A stretch of DNA of 64,000 bases from Flavobacterium beibuense (GCF_004151245.1 NZ_JUIW01000005.1:248001-312000), one strand, 5' to 3'. Shown: positions 7,221 through 16,553, counted from the stretch's first letter. The notes: generated by a model from the sequence alone, not told the origin. Numbers and translations are program-made.

Positions 7221-9791
7221 TTAGAACGGATAATTAATTCCGACATTTAAAACTGTCTTAGAGAAATTATATCCTTTAAACCATCTGTCGTTTTCCGGTC
7301 TGCCCGGGTCATAGGTTTTATATCCAAAGTCAAGACGCACTACAAAGAAGTTAAAATCATACCTGAATCCGAAACCGGTACCAAAGGCAAGGTCTCGGAA
7401 AGATTGGAGTCCGTTAAAGGTGTAGTCGGTATCAGTTTCGCTGTCAAAAACGTTCCAAATGTTACCTACATCGCCAAAAATAGCTCCGTTAAGCTGTCCG
7501 AAAAGATTAAAGCGTAGCTCGGCACTGTAAGCCAGTTTAAAGTTAGCTTCGTTAAAATCGTTAGGGCTTCCGCTTCGTCCCGGCCCTAAACTGTACGATT
7601 GCCATGCCCTGTTGTCGTTAGAGCCACCACCAAAGTAACTTCTTGTAAACGGAATGGAATTAGCATTTCCGTATGGTATGGCAATACCGGCAAATGCCCT
7701 CATGGCAAGGACTTTGCCTCTTCTTAAATCAAAGTGCTTGATAAAGTCGAATTCTGTTTTTATGTATTGAGAATATTCTACATTTAAAAATGTATGCCTT
7801 CCGTTGTCATTAGTATTGCTATTACCTTCAAGTCTGGATAGCAGAGAAAGGAAATTACCGGCCGACTCTATTTTTGTTTTAAAAATAAAGAAGGTGTTAT
7901 CCAGTATGTTTTCTTTGGTACTGGTGGTATAGGTAAAGTTTGAAGCGAAAATCAGGTTGTTTTCGGTAAGCCTCTGTTTTCTTTCATCAATACTGTTTAT
8001 GTTTCTGTAATCTTCAGGACCGACTGTTATTGTACCGTTGTCTACATCATTAATAAAACCATCTGTGCCCTCTTCAATTATTAGTTTGGTTTCTCCTGTT
8101 TCAGGATCAATAGCAAAGTAATTAGGGTCTACCTGATTCTGATACTGTAGGGCATAATCATTCAGCCTTTCGTAAGATGATGCATATACATTAAAGTAGT
8201 TTTGCGGGTTTACATTTCTTACATACTGAATGTTTAAAAGATCCAGCCTTGCAGTAACATTTCGTTTAGGTGTCCAGTTGTAACTCAGTATACCTGTAAA
8301 GCTTTCTTTATCAAGGCCTATATTTTGCTGTCTGCTTGTACCGAAACTCATGTTTGTGGAAGGAATCATTTCTTTACGAATAATTCTGTCGGTATTAAGC
8401 GGGAAAAATATACGCGGGAAGGTAAGCTTTAAATCAGCTCCATATTCCAGAATGTTGAAGAAGCTCCTGTCCTGTATTGAAAGGTCTCTTGATGAACCAA
8501 CATTTCCGCGGGTACTTATACTTAATATCTCGGCACCCCTAAATACATTACGCATTAGTAAGGTAAGGTTACCCTGTATACCAAAGTCCTGTATGTTTGA
8601 ATGTATAAAATCGGCACCTACAATAAGGTCGAACTTGGTTTTCGGTTTCAGGTATATATTTGTAATAAGTGATGTTCCGGTAGAATCTGCCGGATCCGGT
8701 TCGTATATTATTTTAGGATAATAAAATATATTAAGGTTAGAAAGATACCTGTAGGTTAAGGTTCTTCTAAAATCGGCATAGGTGCTTCCGGGAGTAATAA
8801 AAACAGGGTCGGTAAGTGCTTTTGGCCTGTAATTAAGTTTTCCGGTGCTGTAAATATTAAAGCCTTTGTAAGAAGCACTGTCTATGGTGCGTTCTTCTCC
8901 GTTTTGATTTTCGGTATAAATATTAACCTGACTTATTTTGTAAATGCTAAACGGCTTGGTGTAAGTTGAATCCTGAGTCCTTACGGTTTCATTATCAATT
9001 AAAATTTTAGCGTTTGCCTTATAATTAGTGCCAACGGTATCTATGGCGTAGGATATGTAGTTGGGCTGAAAATTATACACCCCGTGATTTAGGAAATATG
9101 TGGTTAAGCGGTCACGTTCTTCCGTAAAATCTGCTTCAGCATATTGTTTGCCTTTTTTTATAATTGACTTGTCTTTCGTTTTATTGTATAAACTGTCAAG
9201 TACAGGCGATTGTATTTGTGTTGAGATAGAATCTACTATATAGGGTTTGCCGGTTTCTACATTATAGGTTACACGGGCTCTTTTGTTTCCAATACTGTCT
9301 ATGGTATACTTTACCTTTGTGCGGAAGTACCCTCTTTTAAAATAATAAGCATTTAGCCTTCTGGCCGATCTTTGAGTACGAAGGCTATCTACAATTACAG
9401 GAGGTTCACCTACATCCTTAAGGAAATTGTCTATACCGGAAACAATAAATGAGTGCCCCAAACGCTGCACCTGTTTTTCTGAAAGTAAGGCTGTATATCT
9501 TTTATGGCGATTGGGCTTTCTTTCCAGCCATGCCTGATAGGACGAGTCCGGATTTGGATTTGCCCAGTTATATAAGTGCAAACGGATGTTTAGTCCTAAA
9601 ACATCTGAATTGGGTATCTGGTACAGTTGATTAGTGACGTCTTCGTTTTTACTTTCCGATTTGTCATTTACATTAATGTCTACTTCTTTAAGCAGTTGCT
9701 TGCTGTCGGGAACCCTTTTTGTAAGGGAACACGAGAACAAAACAGAAGCAGATAATATAATAAGTGCTATTTTTGTTATTTTATTTCTCAA
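7221..9791 (-). CDS. tamL: TamL-type outer-membrane assembly lipoprotein (BamA/TamA family)
   Basis: The 856-residue protein starts with a lipoprotein signal peptide ending in VLFSC (Cys21). This sets it apart from BamA and fits TamL, the Bacteroidota lipoprotein version of TamA. The N-terminal half contains POTRA-like segments (for example the stretch around YYFKRGYFRTKVKYTID). The C-terminal ~400 residues form an Omp85/surface-antigen D15 barrel with the family motif RSYFGGGSNDNRAWQSYSLG, and it ends in an aromatic strand (VLNVGINYPF). It would insert proteins into the outer membrane together with a TamB partner, which is not encoded in this window. It faces an RNA methyltransferase gene across a short divergent promoter gap. 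Confidence 0.9.
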   Translation of the reverse strand: MRNKITKIALIILSASVLFSCSLTKRVPDSKQLLKEVDINVNDKSESKNEDVTNQLYQIPNSDVLGLNIRLHLYNWANPNPDSSYQAWLERKPNRHKRYTALLSEKQVQRLGHSFIVSGIDNFLKDVGEPPVIVDSLRTQRSARRLNAYYFKRGYFRTKVKYTIDSIGNKRARVTYNVETGKPYIVDSISTQIQSPVLDSLYNKTKDKSIIKKGKQYAEADFTEERDRLTTYFLNHGVYNFQPNYISYAIDTVGTNYKANAKILIDNETVRTQDSTYTKPFSIYKISQVNIYTENQNGEERTIDSASYKGFNIYSTGKLNYRPKALTDPVFITPGSTYADFRRTLTYRYLSNLNIFYYPKIIYEPDPADSTGTSLITNIYLKPKTKFDLIVGADFIHSNIQDFGIQGNLTLLMRNVFRGAEILSISTRGNVGSSRDLSIQDRSFFNILEYGADLKLTFPRIFFPLNTDRIIRKEMIPSTNMSFGTSRQQNIGLDKESFTGILSYNWTPKRNVTARLDLLNIQYVRNVNPQNYFNVYASSYERLNDYALQYQNQVDPNYFAIDPETGETKLIIEEGTDGFINDVDNGTITVGPEDYRNINSIDERKQRLTENNLIFASNFTYTTSTKENILDNTFFIFKTKIESAGNFLSLLSRLEGNSNTNDNGRHTFLNVEYSQYIKTEFDFIKHFDLRRGKVLAMRAFAGIAIPYGNANSIPFTRSYFGGGSNDNRAWQSYSLGPGRSGSPNDFNEANFKLAYSAELRFNLFGQLNGAIFGDVGNIWNVFDSETDTDYTFNGLQSFRDLAFGTGFGFRYDFNFFVVRLDFGYKTYDPGRPENDRWFKGYNFSKTVLNVGINYPF

Positions 9792-9813
9792 GGCAGGGCT
9801 CTAAATAGTAATT

Positions 9814-9821
9814 CAAAAATA
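9814..9821 (-). promoter_or_regulatory. Possible -7 element for tamL
   Basis: The minus strand reads TATTTTTG 23 nt before the tamL start, in the 38-nt gap between the divergent tamL and methyltransferase genes. Confidence 0.4.
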
Positions 9822-9829
9822 CATTTTTT

Positions 9830-10564
9830 ATGGTTAGTAAAAACCAAATTAAAACAATAACGGGTTTACAGCAAAAAAAATACCGAAAGGAATACAAAAT
9901 GTTCATTGCTGAAGGTGTTAAAGTAGTTGAAGAACTTTTAAACTCACATTTTGAATTACAGCAGCTTTTTACCACCCAAAATGATTTTACAAATATTCCT
10001 CATGGAAAGAGGGTAGAAGTGACCGATGCCGAGCTGAAAAAGATTAGTGCGCTTACTACTGCCAATACCTGCCTTGCTGTTTTTAGTATTCCTGAAGATG
10101 AAAACAAATTGCCTGATAGCGGATTGATTGTTGCACTTGATGAAGTACGCGATCCAGGAAACCTTGGGACCATTATAAGAATGTGTGACTGGTTTGGTGT
10201 AAAACATCTTGTTTGTTCTCATGGTTGTGTGGATGTCTACAATCCAAAAGTGATTCAGGCTACAATGGGTTCTGTTACTAGAGTAAAGGTTATGTATACT
10301 GATTTACAGGGTTACCTTAAAAATACTTCATTACCTGTTTACGGAACCTTTATGGATGGTGAAAATATTTACACCCAATCGCTCCCGCAGAACGGTATTG
10401 TGGTTTTTGGTAACGAGGCAAACGGTATATCTCAGGAAATTGAGGATGTTGTAACCGATAAAATTTCGATACCGCGATTTGGTAAACTTCAGCAGACTGA
10501 AAGCCTTAATGTAGCAACTGCCACTGCGATAATCCTAAGTGAGTTTAGGCGTTCTCTGTCTTAG
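9830..10564 (+). CDS. SpoU/TrmH-family RNA 2'-O-methyltransferase
   Basis: The 244-residue protein has an N-terminal substrate-binding domain (KQYRKEYKMF-like start, KKYRKEYKMFIAEG) and a C-terminal SPOUT domain. The three SpoU motifs are present: ALDEVRDPGNLGTIIRMCDWFGV (motif 1), VVFGNEANGIS (motif 2) and IPRFGKLQQTESLNVATATAI (motif 3). These form the knotted SAM site. It would methylate a ribose in rRNA or tRNA; the RNA target cannot be fixed from sequence. Its stop codon overlaps the stop of the convergent porT gene by 4 nt, with no terminator between them. Confidence 0.92.
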   Translation: MVSKNQIKTITGLQQKKYRKEYKMFIAEGVKVVEELLNSHFELQQLFTTQNDFTNIPHGKRVEVTDAELKKISALTTANTCLAVFSIPEDENKLPDSGLIVALDEVRDPGNLGTIIRMCDWFGVKHLVCSHGCVDVYNPKVIQATMGSVTRVKVMYTDLQGYLKNTSLPVYGTFMDGENIYTQSLPQNGIVVFGNEANGISQEIEDVVTDKISIPRFGKLQQTESLNVATATAIILSEFRRSLS

Positions 10565-11262
10565 TGGAATGTAAAGTTTACTAAAATAGCCCTTGTTTTC
10601 ATAGAGCCTATGTTAGATGTCCACGGGCTGTCAGGATTATTGTCCCTGATAAGCTCATCATTAAGACCAAATACCCCACGAATTGAAGGTGAGAACTTAA
10701 AGTACTCCAGATACATGTCTATACCAAAACCTATTTCGTAATTGGTAGTCCACTGTTTCATTCTGAATGTGCCTGTGTAGTTGTCGTCAAGGGAATTGTA
10801 ACCACTGGAAAGGTTTAATGTTTTTGAAAAACCTCCCACTAAATATGGTTTTACGTTTCCTGCTCTTTTTGCAGAGAATTTAAGTAACAGCGGGAAGTGG
10901 ATATAAGTTGATTTTACCTCCCTAAAAGCATCACTCTCCCTTTCAAATCCGGGGAAGGTAAGATCTCTTTGGGTGTAATATAATCCCGGCTCAAAACGAA
11001 GGTCCAAGTGCTCCATAATCCTTAAATTACCTACAAGGCCTACGTTAAAGCCAGTAGTCTGCTTTACTATAACATCAACATCCGGGGCGTCTATATAATC
11101 AAACTTAAAGCCATAGCTGTTAAATCCAAGGAAATAACCCCAGTGTACTCTTTGTTTGTCAAAGTTTTCAAGGTGGATAATAGGATCTTTACCAAATATT
11201 TTAAGCTGGGCATGTCCATGCAGGCCACATATAAGGATTATGTATAAAAGAAATCTTTTCAT
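10561..11262 (-). CDS. porT: PorT/SprT-like outer-membrane protein (type IX secretion)
   Basis: The 233-residue protein has a signal peptide (MKRFLLYIILICGLHGHA, then Q) followed by an outer-membrane beta-barrel of the PorT family. I chose the ATG at 11262, 4 nt after the ubiE stop, because it begins with a clean signal peptide; an upstream in-frame start would add 13 residues overlapping ubiE. In Bacteroidota, porT (sprT in Flavobacterium) is needed for type IX secretion and gliding, and from memory it commonly follows ubiE. Alternating polar/aromatic strands (for example YFKFSPSIRGVFGLNDEL) and the C-terminal aromatic-ended strand VNFTFH support the barrel. The function is inferred from family and neighbourhood. 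Confidence 0.78.
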   Translation of the reverse strand: MKRFLLYIILICGLHGHAQLKIFGKDPIIHLENFDKQRVHWGYFLGFNSYGFKFDYIDAPDVDVIVKQTTGFNVGLVGNLRIMEHLDLRFEPGLYYTQRDLTFPGFERESDAFREVKSTYIHFPLLLKFSAKRAGNVKPYLVGGFSKTLNLSSGYNSLDDNYTGTFRMKQWTTNYEIGFGIDMYLEYFKFSPSIRGVFGLNDELIRDNNPDSPWTSNIGSMKTRAILVNFTFH

Positions 11263-11266
11263 TGTA

Positions 11267-11995
11267 TTATTTTGAAGCCGAATAAATTGTTGCCACACCA
11301 AAGGTTTGCGGCCTGTTCTTCACCTCTATAAACCCAATTTTCCTCAAAATATTGTTTAACATTTCGCCGTGAGGGAAAACGGAAGCCGATTCGCTTAGAT
11401 AGGCGTAAGCCGACTTATCTTTAGAGAAAAGTTTGCCAATTAGCGGCAGTATGTACTTTGTGTAGAATTTATAACCTTGTTTATATGGTGTTTTTGTGGG
11501 TACAGAGGTTTCCAGTATTACAAAAATACCTCCCGGTTTTAACACTCTTAAAATTTCTGCAAGCCCTTTTTCAAGAGTTTCAAAGTTGCGAACCCCAAAA
11601 GCAACGGTAATGGCATCAAAGCTGTTATCTTCAAACGGAATGTTCTCGCTGTCGCCCAGTACCATGTCTATTTTGCTATCCAGTTTTCGTTCGGCAATCT
11701 TTTTACGGCCTACTTCAAGCATCCCGGCAGAAATGTCTAAGCCGGTAATTTTTTTAGCTCCTGTCTGGGTCATTAAAATAGCAAGGTCACCTGTACCTGT
11801 GGCAATATCAAGCACAGTTTCAGGGTTAGTGTCTGAAACCAGTTTAAGTACTTTTTTTCTCCACTTAACGTCGATACCAAATGAAATTACACGGTTAAGT
11901 CCGTCATATTTACCGGAAATGGTATCAAACATTTGGGCTACCTGTTCTTTTTTTCCCAATTGGGAATCCTTATAGGGGGTTACATTTTGTGACAT
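11267..11995 (-). CDS. ubiE: Demethylmenaquinone methyltransferase (UbiE/MenG)
   Basis: This SAM-dependent methyltransferase makes the final C-methylation of menaquinone, the main respiratory quinone in this group. The 242-residue protein shows the class I SAM-binding loop VLDIATGTGDLAILM, the acidic LDISAGML strand end, and the UbiE signatures around YDGLNRVISFGIDVKWRK (N-terminal) and FGVRNFETLEKGLAEILRVLKPGG (C-terminal). It is the upstream gene of a likely two-gene unit with porT. The -7-like TATCTTTG lies 18 nt before its start. Confidence 0.96.
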   Translation of the reverse strand: MSQNVTPYKDSQLGKKEQVAQMFDTISGKYDGLNRVISFGIDVKWRKKVLKLVSDTNPETVLDIATGTGDLAILMTQTGAKKITGLDISAGMLEVGRKKIAERKLDSKIDMVLGDSENIPFEDNSFDAITVAFGVRNFETLEKGLAEILRVLKPGGIFVILETSVPTKTPYKQGYKFYTKYILPLIGKLFSKDKSAYAYLSESASVFPHGEMLNNILRKIGFIEVKNRPQTFGVATIYSASK

Positions 11996-12012
11996 TGCAA
12001 ATATTTACGGCG

Positions 12013-12020
12013 CAAAGATA
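12013..12020 (-). promoter_or_regulatory. -7 promoter element for ubiE-porT
   Basis: The minus strand reads TATCTTTG, matching TAnnTTTG, 18 nt before the ubiE ATG; a distinct -33 TTTG is not visible. Confidence 0.5.
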
Positions 12021-12072
12021 TAAATAGTTTTACTAATAATATGTTATAAGTAAAGTCGTGTTTGGGAAGTAC

Positions 12073-12561
12073 TTACTTTCTTACAAACGTTTCAAAAGTA
12101 AAATCAAACTTATGTTTTTCGTCTTTAGGGTGGTGAACAGTTTCTTTTAATTCCCATTTAGAAGGGTCTATTTCAGGGAAAAAAGCATCTGCTTCAGGTG
12201 TGGTGCCGTGCACCCTGGTAAGTTCTATCTTATCGGCTACTGCCATAGATTGTTTGTAGATCTCGCCGCCGCCAATAATAAACACTTCCTCATCTTGCGG
12301 GCTTATTTTTAGTGCTTCCTCAAGACTGTTTACCACAATACAGTTTTCTGCTGTGTAATCTTTCTGGCGGGTAATAATAACATGGGTGCGGTTGGGTAAC
12401 ATGCCGGGGAGGCTATCGAAAGTCTTACGTCCCATAATAACATAATGTCCCGATGTAAGTTGTTTAAACCGTTTAAAGTCGTCCGGCAGGTGCCAAATCA
12501 TCTGGTTGTCTTTTCCTAATGCATTGTTCTCTGCGGCTGCGGCTATAAGGGTAACTGTCAT
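12073..12561 (-). CDS. folA: Dihydrofolate reductase
   Basis: DHFR reduces dihydrofolate to tetrahydrofolate with NADPH, regenerating the folate oxidised by ThyA. The 162-residue length is standard. Visible motifs are the Met20-type loop NALGKDNQMIWHLPDDF with the substrate-binding acidic residue, the NADPH-binding MGRKTFDSLP, and FIIGGGEIY. Its ATG overlaps the stop codon of the preceding 2TM gene by one base (TAATG), and thyA is upstream in the same direction, so thyA-2TM-folA behave as one folate/thymidylate unit. Confidence 0.96.
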   Translation of the reverse strand: MTVTLIAAAAENNALGKDNQMIWHLPDDFKRFKQLTSGHYVIMGRKTFDSLPGMLPNRTHVIITRQKDYTAENCIVVNSLEEALKISPQDEEVFIIGGGEIYKQSMAVADKIELTRVHGTTPEADAFFPEIDPSKWELKETVHHPKDEKHKFDFTFETFVRK

Positions 12562-12923
12562 TATTCTGTTGTGGTAGTGTTTTCGGTTTGTGAGTTCTGA
12601 TTCTCGTTTTCCAGTTTTTTTTCAAGCTGGCTTATCTTGCGTTCCTGTCTGGCAACAAGCTTGTCAATCTGTTCCTGTTCCCATTTTTTGTTTATAAAAC
12701 TTTCGGTAACAAAAACCTTTATAAAGTGCATTACAAATAAAAATGCCCAGGCAGTAATAGCCCAAAGGTACCAGTCCTTTTCCGGTTGTACATTAAGCCA
12801 TTTATTGATAACGTACAGAAAAATACTGCCTACAAAAAACAGTATGAAATGAAAGTAAACACGCTTTTTCTGTTTTACTCTCTTTCTAGCATATTCGTAT
12901 AGTTCCTGTTGATTTGGTTCCAT
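12561..12923 (-). CDS. 2TM domain-containing protein
   Basis: The 120-residue protein has a polar N-terminus (YARKRVKQKKRVYFHF), two membrane helices (about 23-45 and 52-72) and a charged, coiled-coil-like C-terminal tail rich in Glu/Gln/Lys (KLVARQERKISQLEKKLENE). This is the layout of the 2TM family common in Flavobacteriia, whose function is not known to me. It lies between thyA (36-nt gap) and folA (one-base overlap), so it is translated from the same message as both. Confidence 0.85.
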   Translation of the reverse strand: MEPNQQELYEYARKRVKQKKRVYFHFILFFVGSIFLYVINKWLNVQPEKDWYLWAITAWAFLFVMHFIKVFVTESFINKKWEQEQIDKLVARQERKISQLEKKLENENQNSQTENTTTTE

Positions 12924-12959
12924 GGTGAAGGATTTTTATCTAAGGTAGGGAAAAAATCG

Positions 12960-13784
12960 TTACACAGCTACTACTCCTTTAATATGTGGGTGCGGATCAT
13001 AATCAACAAGTGTGAAGTCTTCAAACTTAAAGTCGAAAATATCTTTTACTTCCGGATTCAGTATCATTTTTGGTAGTGGCCTTGGCTCGCGTGTAAGCTG
13101 AAGTTCAACCTGCTCCATGTGGTTGTTGTAAATATGAGCATCACCAAAAGTATGTACAAAATCGCCTGGCTTAAGGTCGCATACCTGTGCAATCATCATA
13201 GTAAGCAGGGCATAAGAAGCAATATTAAACGGAACGCCTAAAAATATATCGGCACTCCTTTGGTATAACTGGCATGATAGTTTACCGTCGGCCACATAAA
13301 ACTGGAAGAAAGCATGGCAGGGTGGAAGGGCAACTTTGCCTTCGGCCACGTTTTCTGCAAATGATTTAGAGGTGTCCGGTAAAACTCTGGGGTTCCATGC
13401 GCTAACAAGCATTCTGCGGCTGTTAGGGTTGGTTTTAAGGGTTTCTATAAGTTCTTTTATCTGGTCTATTTCCTGGCTATCCCAGTTTCTCCACTGGTGT
13501 CCGTAAACAGGGCCTAGATCGCCATTCTCATCTGCCCATTCGTCCCAAATCCTTACACCGTTCTCGTTAAGGTAACCAATATTAGTGTTTCCCTGTAAGA
13601 ACCAAAGCAGCTCATATATAATAGATTTAAGGTGAAGTTTTTTTGTAGTTACCAGCGGGAAGCCTTCGCTAAGGTCAAAACGCATCTGATAACCAAAAAC
13701 ACTTTTAGTTCCTGTTCCTGTACGGTCACCTTTTTGGTTGCCGTTTTCCATTACATGCTTCACTAAATCTAAATACTGCTTCAT
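12960..13784 (-). CDS. thyA: Thymidylate synthase
   Basis: ThyA methylates dUMP to dTMP using 5,10-methylene-THF. The 274-residue protein carries the catalytic cysteine in the [13 protein letters not shown] motif, the dUMP-binding [19 protein letters not shown] region, and the N-terminal [11 protein letters not shown] loop. All conserved regions of the classical (non-ThyX) enzyme are present. It starts the thyA-2TM-folA unit. Confidence 0.97.
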   Translation of the reverse strand: MKQYLDLVKHVMENGNQKGDRTGTGTKSVFGYQMRFDLSEGFPLVTTKKLHLKSIIYELLWFLQGNTNIGYLNENGVRIWDEWADENGDLGPVYGHQWRNWDSQEIDQIKELIETLKTNPNSRRMLVSAWNPRVLPDTSKSFAENVAEGKVALPPCHAFFQFYVADGKLSCQLYQRSADIFLGVPFNIASYALLTMMIAQVCDLKPGDFVHTFGDAHIYNNHMEQVELQLTREPRPLPKMILNPEVKDIFDFKFEDFTLVDYDPHPHIKGVVAV

Positions 13785-13808
13785 CTTATTATGTGGATTA
13801 GTTTATGA

Positions 13809-13839
13809 GGTTATTTGTTGATTTGACTCTCAAATAACC
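13809..13839. repeat. Inverted repeat between thyA and the nuclease-family gene
   Basis: GGTTATTTG (13809-13817) and CAAATAACC (13831-13839) form a 9-bp stem with a 13-nt loop in the 74-nt gap. There is no following T-run on either strand, so it is at most a weak terminator or a processing/stability hairpin. Confidence 0.45.
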
Positions 13840-13858
13840 GAATTAACGAATAGCCAAA

Positions 13859-14470
13859 TTAACTCTCTCTCTTAGATATTTCGTCTCTTATTTTTGCTGC
13901 CTTTTCATAGTCTTCATTCTGTACTGCGCCTTCCAGCATTTCATTCAGTTCCTGAAGACTGTATTGTGAGTAGCCTTCGCCCGATACCTCTTCCGTACCG
14001 AATGTTTCGGGTTCAGAAAGGATGTCGTCGTTTTCGGCGTTCTCCGGTTCAGGGTTTATCTTAAGATAAATCCCGGCTTTGTCTAAAATATTCTTATAGG
14101 TGAATATAGGTGCACTAAAGCGTAATGCCAATGCGATAGCGTCTGAAGTCCTTGCATCTATAATTTCTTCAATACGGTCGCGCTCGCATATTATGCTTGA
14201 AAAGAAAACACCGTCTACCAGCTTGTGGATAATAACCTGCTTTACGACAATGTCAAAGCGGTCGGCAAAATTTTTAAACAGGTCATGGGTAAGCGGCCTT
14301 GGTGGTTTAATCTCCTTTTCAAGGGCTATTGCAATAGATTGTGCTTCAAACGCACCAATAACAATTGGTAATTTTCGTTCACCGTCTACCTCATTCAGGA
14401 TTAAAGCATACGCGCCGTTTTGAGTCTGGCTGTACGAAATCCCTTTAATAGTAAGTTTTACTAAGCTCAT
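13859..14470 (-). CDS. Bifunctional nuclease (DUF151) family protein with UVR motif
   Basis: The 203-residue protein has an N-terminal BFN/DUF151 domain (about 1-135; LPIVIGAFEAQSIAIALE and ARTSDAIALALRF are typical) and a C-terminal UvrB/UvrC-like UVR motif (about 165-200, LNEMLEGAVQNEDYEKAAKIRDEI). A low-complexity acidic linker joins them. I chose the ATG at 14470 (MSLVKLTIKG) because conserved homology begins there; an upstream in-frame ATG adds seven residues. The domain pairing is common in Bacteroidota. The family has been linked to DNase/RNase activity, but substrate and role here are not clear. Confidence 0.88.
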   Translation of the reverse strand: MSLVKLTIKGISYSQTQNGAYALILNEVDGERKLPIVIGAFEAQSIAIALEKEIKPPRPLTHDLFKNFADRFDIVVKQVIIHKLVDGVFFSSIICERDRIEEIIDARTSDAIALALRFSAPIFTYKNILDKAGIYLKINPEPENAENDDILSEPETFGTEEVSGEGYSQYSLQELNEMLEGAVQNEDYEKAAKIRDEISKRES

Positions 14471-14494
14471 AAAAATCGTTTCCTCTGTCAAATA

Positions 14495-14544
14495 AAAAGG
14501 GCTATCTGAACAAATTTAAACCATCCGCATCAGATAGCCCTTTT
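14495..14544 (-). terminator. Terminator after etfA
   Basis: A 15-bp perfect stem (AAAAGGGCTATCTGA and its complement) encloses a 20-nt loop, and on the minus strand it ends in a T-run. It lies 22 nt past the etfA stop and directly upstream of the nuclease-family gene. Confidence 0.85.
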
Positions 14545-14566
14545 AAGGGCACAATTTATAATAAAA

Positions 14567-15535
14567 TTATGAGTTTTGAGCCTTAAACTCTTTTATTTTT
14601 TCAGTCAACTTAGGAACAATATCAAAAGCATCTCCTACAACACCATAGTCTGCCACTTTAAAGAAAGGAGCATCCGGGTCAGTGTTGATAACTACTTTTA
14701 CCTTAGATGAGTTGATACCTGCAATGTGTTGTATAGCACCTGAAATCCCTACTGCAATGTAAAGGTTAGAAGCTACCGGTTTACCTGTTTGTCCTACGTG
14801 TTCAGAGTGAGGTCTCCAGCCAAGATCTGATACCGGTTTAGAACATGCTGTAGCAGCACCAAGTACAGACGCAAGCTCTTCCAGCATACCCCAGTTCTCA
14901 GGACCTTTAAGTCCGCGTCCGCCAGAAACTACGATTTCTGCATCGGCGATAGTAACTTTACCTGAAACTTTTTCTGAAGATTCTACTTTTATAGAGAAGT
15001 CATTATCATTTAATGTCGGAGCGAAAGCTTCTTCTGTTGCAGCACCTGAAGCCTCAACAAGACCGAATGAGTTTTTCGCTAGAGCTAAAACTTTTACATC
15101 GGTAGTTATTTCTGTAATGTTGAAAGCTTTGTTAGAGAACGCATTTCTTTTTACACGGAAAGGTGAAGTGCTTTCAGGAAGTGCTACCACGTTTGAAGCA
15201 TAACCTGCCTCAAGACCTGCAGCTACAAGCGGAGCCATATAAAGGCTGTCTGTATTTGAAGAAAGGATAACTATTTTAGCACCTTCTTTTTGTACAGCCT
15301 GCTTAACAACGTCTGCATAAGCTTTTGCGTTAAAAGAAGTAAGTTTGTCGTTTTTTACGTTTAATACTTTGTCAACTCCGTATTTACCAAGTTGAGAAGC
15401 ATCGGCAGCATTAACGGCTACCGCAGTTACTGTGTCGCCTGTTTCTCCTGCTATTTTTTTAGCGTATGATGCAAGCTCAAACGCTGTTTTTTTAAATTTT
15501 CCTTCTGCTGATTCAGCATATATTAAGATAGACAT
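14567..15535 (-). CDS. etfA: Electron transfer flavoprotein subunit alpha
   Basis: EtfA binds FAD and, with EtfB, passes electrons from acyl-CoA dehydrogenases to the quinone pool. The 322-residue protein ends in the FAD-binding ETF alpha domain (about 190-318), with VVSGGRGLKGPENW, SKPVSDLGWRPHSEHVGQTGKPV and the VAVGISGAIQHIAGI-type stretch YIAVGISGAIQHIAGI followed by INTDPDAPFF. Length and motifs match the typical bacterial subunit. It is 26 nt downstream of etfB, forming an etfBA operon closed by a strong terminator. Confidence 0.96.
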   Translation of the reverse strand: MSILIYAESAEGKFKKTAFELASYAKKIAGETGDTVTAVAVNAADASQLGKYGVDKVLNVKNDKLTSFNAKAYADVVKQAVQKEGAKIVILSSNTDSLYMAPLVAAGLEAGYASNVVALPESTSPFRVKRNAFSNKAFNITEITTDVKVLALAKNSFGLVEASGAATEEAFAPTLNDNDFSIKVESSEKVSGKVTIADAEIVVSGGRGLKGPENWGMLEELASVLGAATACSKPVSDLGWRPHSEHVGQTGKPVASNLYIAVGISGAIQHIAGINSSKVKVVINTDPDAPFFKVADYGVVGDAFDIVPKLTEKIKEFKAQNS

Positions 15536-15561
15536 AGTCGTGGAATTTTAAGATTGTGGGA

Positions 15562-16308
15562 TTAGATAACTTTAGCTTCGTTATGTAATAGGTTAACCAG
15601 TTCGTCAAGATTATCCGGGCTTACCAGTTTAACAGCCGACTTAGGAGCCGGTTTTTCAAACTTAACAGCCTGAGTAGTGTTGTTTGCAGCAACTGGCTCA
15701 AGTACCGTAAGTGCTTTTTGTCTTGCCGTCATAATACCTCTCATGTTAGGTATTTTAAGGTCTTTCTCTTCTACAAGTCCTTTTTGACCTCCTATTACTA
15801 ACGGAAGTTTAGTGCTAAGGGTTTCTTTACCGCCGTCTATTTCTCTTGCTGCTTTTACATCACCTCCGTTAACCTCAAGGTTAATGCAAGAGTTGATAAA
15901 ATCGTAACCAAGAGATGCCGCAAGCATACCGGGTACCATACCACCGTTATAATCTAAAGATTCTTTACCTGCTATCACTAAATCATAGTTTCCGCTCTTA
16001 ACAACTTCTGCAAGCTGTTTTGCTACAAAAAATCCGTCAGTTGGGTTAGCGTTAACACGTATAGCTTCGTCAGCACCTATTGCAAGCGCTTTTCTTAGTG
16101 TTGCTTCTGCGTCTGGGCCGCCTACGTTAACAACCGTTACGTTAGCACCCTGTTGTTCTTTAAACCATACGGCTCTTGTAAGGCCAAATTCATCGTTAGG
16201 ATTTATAACAAACTGTACACCGTTGGTGTCAAACTCAGAGTCACCATTGGTAAAGTTGATTTTGGAAGTAGTATCAGGCACGTGGCTGATGCAAACTAAT
16301 ATTTTCAT
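15562..16308 (-). CDS. etfB: Electron transfer flavoprotein subunit beta
   Basis: EtfB binds AMP and docks with EtfA. The 248-residue protein begins MKILVCISHVPDT and has the typical AVWFKEQQGANVTVVNVGG and KALAIGADEAIRV strands, plus the recognition-loop region LPLVIGGQKGLVEEKDLKIPNMRGIMTARQK cut here for length by its family pattern. It is the promoter-proximal gene of etfBA and is divergent from pdhB. The 275-nt gap upstream holds AT-rich sequence with a TATTTTCG element near 16341-16348 on the minus strand, a near match to the -7 consensus. Confidence 0.95.
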   Translation of the reverse strand: MKILVCISHVPDTTSKINFTNGDSEFDTNGVQFVINPNDEFGLTRAVWFKEQQGANVTVVNVGGPDAEATLRKALAIGADEAIRVNANPTDGFFVAKQLAEVVKSGNYDLVIAGKESLDYNGGMVPGMLAASLGYDFINSCINLEVNGGDVKAAREIDGGKETLSTKLPLVIGGQKGLVEEKDLKIPNMRGIMTARQKALTVLEPVAANNTTQAVKFEKPAPKSAVKLVSPDNLDELVNLLHNEAKVI

Positions 16309-16517
16309 TTTTATAAAGTTATAAAGATTATTTTCCGGATACGAAAATACTAATTTTATTTAAATAAAAAACTATGCATGCATAATAAATATGATTTTTT
16401 TAAAGAATCTGTGTTAAAATTTAATATACTGTGAAAAACGCATACGATTTAGCCTGATAATTATGAAATTCTGATTGTTTAAAAGCGCGGAAAAACAAGG
16501 TTGTTTATTTGTAATTT

Positions 16518-16553
16518 TTTGCCTGAGAAATAAATATAAAATCTTTATTTTTG
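16518..16553 (+). promoter_or_regulatory. Promoter of pdhB
   Basis: TTTG (16518-16521) is followed after 24 nt by TATTTTTG (16546-16553), close to the Bacteroidota consensus with slightly long spacing. The ATG at 16584 is 31 nt downstream. The rest of the 16309-16583 gap shows no other feature. Confidence 0.55.
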
